From Microcaldota archaeon (GTDB taxonomy: Archaea > Micrarchaeota > Micrarchaeia > Micrarchaeales > CABMGC01), in NCBI GenBank assembly GCA_021797995.1, contig JAJZYR010000008.1:1-38525 (forward strand): a stretch of DNA of 38,525 nucleotides, in the 5' to 3' direction. Position numbers and translations under genes: made by a program. Positions 15,729 to 21,868 of the stretch are shown here, piece after piece (positions within the stretch are counted from its first letter, which is position 1; each line of letters begins with the position of its first letter). The notes under the pieces are model-generated. The model was not told the origin of the DNA and did no database searches. It saw nothing but the letters and a program-made list of their open reading frames with translations.

Positions 15729-16943
15729 ATGGTGCACGAATTTCGCATAAAGGCTCTGGCATGCCTGATGCTCCCGCTGCTCTTGGCAGTTATCATGCCT
15801 GGAATCGCTGGCGGCAGCACGCTCCACCTCCTTGCGGCGGCAGGCGCAGGCAGCACCGGCGCGCAGCCTCCTGCCCAGGCCAGCGTGCTGTCGAGCTACT
15901 GTGCGAACCCGAACGTATTCGGCGCCAATGCAATAGTCAGTATAACCTCGCCATGGTACTGCACGGGCATAAACAACGCCACAATTCAGATATGGAAGAA
16001 CTGGATGCCGATAGCATATGCGGTGATGCTGCTGTCGTTCTCCATCGCCGCAGTCCTCATAATGTTAGGGATTGCGCTGAGGAGCGACAGGATGAGGGTC
16101 TTCGGGATAGGCGAGCTTTACGAGGCCTTGGCGACCGCCATCATCGTAATCCTCTTCTCGTTCGTGGCTGCAGAGCTCTTCGGAATCCTTCCCGGCTTCT
16201 TTGCAGGCTCGTTCAATCCGTATACGGTCTCGCTGAACTATCTCAGCCAGAGCATACACGCCACAGGAACGACGCTGACTTACCTCTGGCAGATAGCAAC
16301 TCTCGATTACTTCTATGCAGGGCAGCAGGTAACTGAATGCATAGGGGAAGTAGACTTTAAGTGCGCAGAGAGGATAACCGTAGTATCACCTATCTTCAAG
16401 TATGGTGTAATCTACGGTTTTTTCTGGCCGGCGTGGTCCCTGGAGGACCTCATGATCGGAGGTTTCATGGCAATGAACCTTGAGTTCTACATGATAATCT
16501 TCCTGATGTACGCGGCGATACCGGTCTTCCTCGTTCCAGGGGTGATCTTCAGGGCGTTCATGCCCACGCGGCACCTTGGGGGCATGATGATGGCTACGGC
16601 GATAGGCTTCTACTTCTTCATGCCGATGCTCTTCAGCATCGCCTATTATTTCACGAGCACTGGCGTCACAAGCCAGCTTGATGCGATAACGAATGCGCTC
16701 GGCAGGTACGGCGGATGCACCGCCGGCGCAGCTTCGTGCTCCAGCGCTATCAAGAACTCGATCTCGCCGTCCTCGCCTCTTATCGAGACGCTGGCGAGCG
16801 CGCCGAGGGTGCTGTCGTCATTCTGGCTCTCGACAATCTTCTATCCTGCACTGATAAGCGCGATGACCTACGCTTTCATAGTGCAGGTAGGGGAGATACT
16901 CGGAGGCATGGCCAGGTCTTCGTCAAGGCTCCGCGGCCTCTGA
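15729..16943 (+). CDS. VirB6/CedA-like paralogue 6
   Basis: This is the last of the six (404 residues). It has a signal-like N-terminus (ALACLMLPLLLAVIMPGIAG), an outer segment with two Cys (SSYCANPN, PWYCTG), helix 1, then RSDRMRVFGIGELYEALATAI, which matches the inner Glu-Leu-Tyr-Glu segment of paralogue 1, and helix 2. The outer loop has Cys (TECIGEVDFKCAER). The core carries RAFMPTRHLGGMMMAT at about 276-291. The final helix is followed by GEILGGMARSSSRLRGL, a basic tail. About 64 bases with a promoter separate it from the VirB4-type genes, so the operon probably ends here. Confidence 0.7.
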   Translation: MVHEFRIKALACLMLPLLLAVIMPGIAGGSTLHLLAAAGAGSTGAQPPAQASVLSSYCANPNVFGANAIVSITSPWYCTGINNATIQIWKNWMPIAYAVMLLSFSIAAVLIMLGIALRSDRMRVFGIGELYEALATAIIVILFSFVAAELFGILPGFFAGSFNPYTVSLNYLSQSIHATGTTLTYLWQIATLDYFYAGQQVTECIGEVDFKCAERITVVSPIFKYGVIYGFFWPAWSLEDLMIGGFMAMNLEFYMIIFLMYAAIPVFLVPGVIFRAFMPTRHLGGMMMATAIGFYFFMPMLFSIAYYFTSTGVTSQLDAITNALGRYGGCTAGAASCSSAIKNSISPSSPLIETLASAPRVLSSFWLSTIFYPALISAMTYAFIVQVGEILGGMARSSSRLRGL

Positions 16944-16954
16944 ACCGCATTCCA

Positions 16955-17003
16955 GCCCATATAAGGATTATAAAATGTCTTGTAGCATGTTATGTAAGGT
17001 GGC
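16955..17003 (+). promoter_or_regulatory. Promoter and RBS for the VirB4 N-domain pair
   Basis: CCATATAAGG and ATTATAAAA lie at about 16958-16975. AAGGTGG at 16996-17002 is a good Shine-Dalgarno for TTG 17007 and decides that start; the in-frame ATG at 16992 is followed at once by a stop. Confidence 0.55.
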
Positions 17004-17006
17004 ATC

Positions 17007-17861
17007 TTGGCTTTCGAGTTCCGTTTGATCCTCTTCGTGCTGCTGCTGGCAGCGTCGCTGGCGCTGATCCTCGTTGCAGCTTCGATTACAGGCCTTTACA
17101 TAGTCAAGCTTCTCATCGGCATCGTTGCGGTGGTGCTGGATGTCCTTGCAATGGCGACAAGGTACTTCACGTACCTCTTTGAGCCCATGTACAAGATGAA
17201 ACGCAGGGTTGCGGTCATAGACAGCGACGACCCGTATACGATGTCCCCTTCGGGGAATGCCATAATCAGGAGGGAAAAGGACCTTGTATACGCAACGGCA
17301 TTCGTAAAGATACCTGTCTATGCATCGGCGACCGAGATGGAGGATGCAGAGAAGGCGGATTTCGCAATGGCATTCGGGAGAATGCTCTCGATAATAAAGG
17401 AGCCGTTCAGGCTTAGCACCCAGCTCTACGTCCTGAACAAGGATGAGTACGTAGAGAAGATAAGGAGGAGGCTTGATGAGGCTCAGGATAGGTACAACCA
17501 GCTTGCCTCAAAAGAGTCTGCAGAAGGGGCATCGGCAAGCAGGAACGTCTCTCCGGAGGCCGAAAGGATAAGGGGTGAGACAACCATGTGGCGCAACATG
17601 CTCGACAGCGTCAGCGGAGCTAGGTCCCACTCGCTCCTTTCTTATGCGGCCATAACCTCGGCAGGCGGAACCGAGGAGGAGGCCGTGAACCTTGCGGTGC
17701 TTAAGGGTGGCGAGCTCGCCACAGGCATAAGCACGGCTCTCGGGATATCAGCCTCGCTGGCTGACAGGGGCGAGATACTCTTCCTGATAGAGCCGGATTA
17801 CATGATACCGATCGCAAACCTCAGCGAACAGATAACAAGGAAGGAGGAAGGGAACGGATAA
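17007..17861 (+). CDS. Membrane-anchored VirB4 N-domain-like protein A
   Basis: This 284-residue protein has two N-terminal membrane helices (about 5-27 and 32-54), then a basic stretch and a soluble domain (about 70-275). The domain starts with MSPSGNAIIRREKDLVYATA, reads like the VirB4/TraC N-terminal domain that presents a protein to membrane partners, has a long charged helical insertion (KIRRRLDEAQDRYNQLASK), and ends with ILFLIEPDYMIP. The next gene repeats the same plan, ending with YFLNRLNYMIP. VirB3 is a small two-helix protein often fused to VirB4, so this could be a VirB3 plus VirB4-N unit without the ATPase; that is inference. Start is TTG with a good Shine-Dalgarno. The next gene follows after 10 bases. 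Confidence 0.6.
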   Translation: MAFEFRLILFVLLLAASLALILVAASITGLYIVKLLIGIVAVVLDVLAMATRYFTYLFEPMYKMKRRVAVIDSDDPYTMSPSGNAIIRREKDLVYATAFVKIPVYASATEMEDAEKADFAMAFGRMLSIIKEPFRLSTQLYVLNKDEYVEKIRRRLDEAQDRYNQLASKESAEGASASRNVSPEAERIRGETTMWRNMLDSVSGARSHSLLSYAAITSAGGTEEEAVNLAVLKGGELATGISTALGISASLADRGEILFLIEPDYMIPIANLSEQITRKEEGNG

Positions 17862-17871
17862 AGTGGTCTAA

Positions 17872-18693
17872 ATGGATACTGAATCTCTGGTGTATATCGC
17901 AATAACCGGGCTTGTGGCCCTCATGCTGATCATGACGAGCGCCGGCTATGGCCCCTTTGCGCTGGTAATTGCCGTGCTTGCGGCGATAGCAATACTGGTC
18001 AACATAATGATAAACTATGTCGACTTCATCGTCTTCCCATTCGTTACAAGACTGCTCGGAATAAGCTTCGTGGTTGGAAACAGGTATACGATACCGAAGA
18101 CGCAGGATTCTGTAATAAAGTACGTGAACGGAATTTATTACGCTACCGGATACCTGACGGGAAACCTCTACAACTATGTCTTCTCATCGCAGCAGGAGCA
18201 GGACGACCGGACCGCCTTTGCAGGGGCGATGGACAAATGGGAGAGGATCGTGATGAACGTTGACTTCCCATTCAAGTTCAACGTGATTGCAATGTCTGAA
18301 AACGTCCAGAAGTACCGTGAGGAGCTTGACGGCCAGAGGGGATATATCGAGTTCCAGATCTCTCGGGAGATGAACAGCACAAACCCGAACCAGATGAGCA
18401 TAGGAGAGCTGGAGAGGCGGCTTGGTATAATACAGGCGAAGATGGACAGAGTCGCCACAGGGGAGAGGCCGATGAACGTGATGATGTACATAGAATCGAC
18501 GGCAGTCGGGGTGAGCGAGAAGGAGGCTTCCGACAGGCTGGCAAACCAGCTGAGCCAGCTCCAGACGGTATTCAATGCTTTCGACCTCAGTATCATGAGG
18601 GTTACCGGGAGGGAGGTATACTTCCTCAACCGGCTTAATTACATGATACCGAACTGGGCCGAGCTGAACAAGATGTTCCAGTCGCAGAAATAG
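17872..18693 (+). CDS. Membrane-anchored VirB4 N-domain-like protein B
   Basis: This 273-residue paralogue of the preceding protein has two helices (about 5-28 and 30-52) and the soluble start IPKTQDSVIKYVNGIYYATG, equivalent to the other's SGNAIIRREKDLVYATA. It then has a charged helical middle (IGELERRLGIIQAKMDRVATGE) and the shared end (EVYFLNRLNYMIPNWAELNKMF). No nucleotide-binding motif is present in either. Two such proteins next to a separate VirB4-like ATPase suggest that the N-terminal and ATPase modules normally joined in VirB4 are on different chains here, with two versions of the anchor. Co-transcribed with the previous gene. The domain assignment needs a profile or structure comparison. 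Confidence 0.6.
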   Translation: MDTESLVYIAITGLVALMLIMTSAGYGPFALVIAVLAAIAILVNIMINYVDFIVFPFVTRLLGISFVVGNRYTIPKTQDSVIKYVNGIYYATGYLTGNLYNYVFSSQQEQDDRTAFAGAMDKWERIVMNVDFPFKFNVIAMSENVQKYREELDGQRGYIEFQISREMNSTNPNQMSIGELERRLGIIQAKMDRVATGERPMNVMMYIESTAVGVSEKEASDRLANQLSQLQTVFNAFDLSIMRVTGREVYFLNRLNYMIPNWAELNKMFQSQK

Positions 18694-18700
18694 TATTTTA
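18691..18700 (+). promoter_or_regulatory. TATA-like element ahead of the VirB4-type ATPase
   Basis: AGTATTTTATG is centred about 27-28 bases before ATG 18724, so a leaderless transcript beginning at 18724 is plausible. This argues against ATG 18700 as the start. Confidence 0.45.
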
Positions 18701-18723
18701 TGCGTGCGCTTGCATGTGGTATC

Positions 18724-20229
18724 ATGTCGCTAGTAAGGATCCAGAGCATAATGGGAAACGAGCTCTCGAAGAGGGTCTTCCTCAGCAGGCCCCCTGAGCC
18801 CCCATACGAATACCTTCTGAACGACCCTACTGATTCCATCTTCATAGGCACGACAAAGCTTTTCGGCGTTCCGTTTACATGGACATACGCCACCCTTACC
18901 AACCCACATCTGGCTGTAGTCGGGATAACCGGCGCTGGGAAGTCCTTCTTCGTAAAGACCTTCCTGATCCGCGCAAGCTATGTATGGAATACGAACGCGA
19001 TAATCATCGACTGGGCCGGGGAGTACAAGGCGTGGGTAAGGCAGAGTGGCGGAACGGTGATCTCGCTCTCCAAAGGGGACTACATAAACATCATGGACCT
19101 CTCCGGCATGAAGCCGATAGACAGGGTAAAGCAGATCATGAACTCGCTTGACATACTTACCGATGTAGGCGAGTATGCGGAGCAGCGCCGCCTTACGTCA
19201 GAGGCGATTGAGCAGGCTTATGTAAATGCCGGCTTCTCGCTCTCCCAGGTTCCCGAACCCGGAAGCGAGGCTCCGACGCTGAAGGAGGTGACGGCCCTGC
19301 TCGACGAGAAGCTTCAGGACGGCTCATACGAGTATCCGGCGGAACTTGAGAATGCCATCTACAGGCTCAGGCAGTTCACAAGGGAGGGGGAGGACTACTT
19401 TGCGAAGAAGTCCACAATAGACATAGGCAAGCTCTCGTCATCGGGGCTTGTGGCCTTGGACCTCTCGACGCTTCCTGACGAGAAGTTCAGGGCTCTTGCC
19501 GCGATGTTCATACTCCAGACGCTCAAGGAGCGCATGCGCACGGAAGGATGGAGCGGCACAAAAGGCCTGAAGGCGATAGTCGTACTCGACGAGGCCTGGA
19601 AGGTGGCAAGCGACGACAGGAGCGACGCGATAACCATCGTCAGGGAAGGGAGGAAGTACCAGTTCGGCCTGATCGTGGCATCGCAGAACCCTACCGACGT
19701 GAACGAGGCCATCTTCTCCAACGTCGGGACGACAGTGATGCTGAGGATAAGATTCGAGAAGTTCATGAACTACCTCCAGGGCTCGCTCAACTTTTCGAAT
19801 TACATAAGGAGCGAAATAGGGAAGTTCGGTGTGGGGCAGGCTGCCTTTGACATGTCATTCCACTCCGCCGTCCAGTTTCCCGACGTCTTCCTCCTTGAGA
19901 GGGTTGTCGGGGAGGAGCCGCTTGACGTGTACACGATAAACGCCTCCGATATCCTCACTCCTGGGGAGCTTGCGGATCAGACAATACAGAAGGAATACTA
20001 CCTAGAGAGGATAGACCTGAACTCCAAGTTCATACAGGCTGGAATAGGCTCCGAGATGATAGCGCTTCTCTTTGCCGACCTGGAGAAAGCAGGGAAGACA
20101 ACCAGCATTCAGGGGCTGGCCAGCATAATGCTGAAGAGGGGCATTACAAAGGATACGATAGTGGAGTTCCTGCGGGGCATGAAGATCGTTGATAATGTGA
20201 TAACGCGGATACTGTCAGCTGCCGGCTGA
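18724..20229 (+). CDS. VirB4/HerA-type P-loop ATPase
   Basis: This soluble ATPase of the FtsK/HerA/VirB4 class has about 501 residues from this start. Counting from ATG 18700, Walker A is VGITGAGKSFF (74-84), with IIIDWAGEYKAWV (101-113) as the conserved strand after it. An all-helical insertion follows (about 140-240), then Walker B AIVVLDEAWKVA (292-303) and the glutamine motif FGLIVASQNPTDV (322-334). This arrangement matches VirB4/TraC C-terminal domains and CedB. VirB4 proteins are usually about 800 residues. The N-terminal part is missing here and may be supplied by the two preceding genes. The C-terminus carries a small helical region (SIMLKRGITKDTIVEFLRGM). The product would energise assembly or transport at the membrane. 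The next gene follows after 10 bases with a good Shine-Dalgarno. Confidence 0.88.
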   Translation: MSLVRIQSIMGNELSKRVFLSRPPEPPYEYLLNDPTDSIFIGTTKLFGVPFTWTYATLTNPHLAVVGITGAGKSFFVKTFLIRASYVWNTNAIIIDWAGEYKAWVRQSGGTVISLSKGDYINIMDLSGMKPIDRVKQIMNSLDILTDVGEYAEQRRLTSEAIEQAYVNAGFSLSQVPEPGSEAPTLKEVTALLDEKLQDGSYEYPAELENAIYRLRQFTREGEDYFAKKSTIDIGKLSSSGLVALDLSTLPDEKFRALAAMFILQTLKERMRTEGWSGTKGLKAIVVLDEAWKVASDDRSDAITIVREGRKYQFGLIVASQNPTDVNEAIFSNVGTTVMLRIRFEKFMNYLQGSLNFSNYIRSEIGKFGVGQAAFDMSFHSAVQFPDVFLLERVVGEEPLDVYTINASDILTPGELADQTIQKEYYLERIDLNSKFIQAGIGSEMIALLFADLEKAGKTTSIQGLASIMLKRGITKDTIVEFLRGMKIVDNVITRILSAAG

Positions 20230-20239
20230 GGAGGCTTGA

Positions 20240-20536
20240 ATGGCAAAGACATATGTAATAAGCAGGATAAAACTCGAGAAGATACTCTCGACGTTCAGAA
20301 TCAGCACCAAGAACAGCGATGAGATGCTCAATCAGATAAACAAGACGCACAGGCACATAAACGCCGTCGCCTTCGTATCAATGATGCACAGGTATGGAGT
20401 CGGACAGGCTGACATGGCAAACATGCTGAGAAGGATAGGCTTTGACGATGTTACGATAACCGAGGTATTCAACATGCTCGACGAGCAGAGGATAAACGAG
20501 ACCTATGGAAAGATAGTTGAACTTGATGTTGACTAG
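20240..20536 (+). CDS. Small helical accessory protein
   Basis: This 98-residue, all-helical, soluble protein of unknown family has the Shine-Dalgarno GAGGAGG just before the ATG. It has a basic N-terminus (VISRIKLEKIL) and a C-terminal half (MANMLRRIGFDDVTITEVFN) with a weak resemblance to the last 35 residues of the preceding ATPase. Both could be small helical binding modules. It is probably co-transcribed and might regulate or dock to the ATPase. That is inference from position only. Confidence 0.6.
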   Translation: MAKTYVISRIKLEKILSTFRISTKNSDEMLNQINKTHRHINAVAFVSMMHRYGVGQADMANMLRRIGFDDVTITEVFNMLDEQRINETYGKIVELDVD

Positions 20537-20544
20537 GTAATTCT

Positions 20545-20919
20545 ATGAGAAGGAAGGTTGTTTGCATAATATGCGGGAAGGAGAAGGACGGGATACCGGT
20601 AAAGATAGACAGTATCATAAAGGCGATACGCTGGATAAAGACGAACATAACCAGGAACGAGAAGAACAATATCCTTGTCGTATGCAGGGACGACTACCAG
20701 GCGTATGCCAAGGCCAGAAAGAAATATACCTCAAGGCAGGCGCTCTACCTGACCCTGGGCGTGATCTTCTTCATCATCGGTAACGTGATGGCGCTGAGCC
20801 TTGCCGGCTTTGCCATAACGGTCCTGGTGCTCGCCATGTTCTACGGCCTTTCGCTCCTGAGCTATGCGCCGGCGCTTGAGCTGCGCAGCTCCGGCAGGAA
20901 AGGCTCCAAGAAGGTATAA
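20545..20919 (+). CDS. Zinc-knuckle protein with two membrane helices
   Basis: This 124-residue protein begins with CIICGKEKDG (Cys-x-x-Cys), followed at about 47 by a lone Cys in ILVVCRDDYQAYAKARKKY. This pattern is seen in small archaeal proteins with a treble-clef-like N-terminus. Two helices follow (about 68-84 and 86-106), then a basic Ser/Gly/Lys tail. With only three Cys, metal binding is not certain. It follows the 98-residue gene by 8 bases and so belongs to the ATPase operon. It could anchor a soluble factor at the membrane. Family name not recognised. Confidence 0.6.
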   Translation: MRRKVVCIICGKEKDGIPVKIDSIIKAIRWIKTNITRNEKNNILVVCRDDYQAYAKARKKYTSRQALYLTLGVIFFIIGNVMALSLAGFAITVLVLAMFYGLSLLSYAPALELRSSGRKGSKKV

Positions 20920-20926
20920 ATAATAA
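20913..20926 (+). promoter_or_regulatory. TATA-like element for the coiled-coil wHTH gene
   Basis: AAGGTATAAATAATAA overlaps the stop of the previous gene. A transcription start around 20940 would leave a short leader before ATG 20958. Confidence 0.45.
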
Positions 20927-20957
20927 AGCACGCATCAATATCTACGGTACACAGGGC

Positions 20958-21698
20958 ATGGGTCTGGTTGAGATGGCTGGAGAGGTTGCAAGCGTTCCGA
21001 AAGTCGAGGAGCTGACCTTCAGCGGCACCCTTAACGCGGACTTTGAGGCTATTAGGAAGAAGGTTTCGCAGGTGCCTTTCTACACAGCCAAGATGGACGG
21101 CGGGACCCTTGTGCTTGCAAGGGTTGAAAGCAGGGGCATAAACAAGAAGCCGTATCTGTTTTACATGATAAAGATATGCGGCAACGCGATAAGCGTCGTC
21201 TATTCTATCCCGCATGACATGAGCGACAGGATGAGGCGCGCATATGTCATCAAGGACCTCATATCGGTGCTCTCCCTCATTGTGGGAATGTTCAAGGTTG
21301 ATGAAGAGGCCTTCTACCAGTACGTGGATTCGGTGGTAAATGACCTCCTCGGCGGCCTGTCAGACAACTACAGCGTATTATTCAACAAGTACGACGCCCT
21401 CCTCTCTGAGTACAGGGAACTGAAGAGGCGTGATCTGGAGCTTAGCGCATCGAACAGGAACCTTGCCGTGCAGACGACGCAGCTCAGCGAGGACAACAAG
21501 AAGCTCAAGGAGCAGCTGGACGCCCTGCAGAAGTACTCTGACTCCTCGCTTATGGCCATGATAGAGGACTGGATAGAGGTCCACAGCGATACGATAGACA
21601 TCAATGAATTTGCAAGGACATATGGCATAGTCCCGCCAAGGATAGAGCAGCTCCTCGACAGGATGGTTTCGCAAGGATATCTGGAGCTTAAAGAGTAG
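20958..21698 (+). CDS. Coiled-coil protein with C-terminal winged helix
   Basis: This soluble 246-residue protein has three parts. Residues about 15-110 form an alpha/beta domain (ELTFSGTLNADFEAIRKK ... MIKICGNAISVVYSIP). Residues about 145-195 form a coiled coil (YDALLSEYRELKRRDLELSA ... DNKKLKEQLDALQKY). Residues about 200-246 form a winged-helix-like end (IDINEFARTYGIVPPRIEQL then LDRMVSQGYLELKE). Such ends often bind DNA but also occur as protein contacts in secretion ATPase partners. It has its own TATA element but the same orientation and spacing as the locus. Function unknown: a regulator or a cytoplasmic scaffold of the apparatus is possible. Confidence 0.62.
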   Translation: MGLVEMAGEVASVPKVEELTFSGTLNADFEAIRKKVSQVPFYTAKMDGGTLVLARVESRGINKKPYLFYMIKICGNAISVVYSIPHDMSDRMRRAYVIKDLISVLSLIVGMFKVDEEAFYQYVDSVVNDLLGGLSDNYSVLFNKYDALLSEYRELKRRDLELSASNRNLAVQTTQLSEDNKKLKEQLDALQKYSDSSLMAMIEDWIEVHSDTIDINEFARTYGIVPPRIEQLLDRMVSQGYLELKE

Positions 21699-21703
21699 AT
21701 TGC

Positions 21704-21853
21704 ATGAAGTATTCGCTCGCAGTAAGCAGGAAGTTCAGTTACGTCAGGACATACCGCGTGGTAAGGAAGGTAAACGACCAATCGAACGCCATATCGCGAT
21801 TTGTGCAGGGCCTCATCGACAAGTACGTATTGAAAAGCGACAAAGGGGCGTAG
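21704..21853 (+). CDS. 49-residue basic small protein
   Basis: A short frame starts 5 bases after the previous stop and ends 15 bases before the next ATG, filling the gap exactly. It encodes a basic protein (start MKYSLAVSRKFSYVRTYRVV, end KYVLKSDKGA) with two probable amphipathic helices. Tight packing and absence of competing frames support it. A 200-codon frame overlapping it at 21700-22299 is the shadow of the large gene downstream. Function unknown. Confidence 0.5.
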   Translation: MKYSLAVSRKFSYVRTYRVVRKVNDQSNAISRFVQGLIDKYVLKSDKGA

Positions 21854-21868
21854 CGAAGGAGAGGCTTT

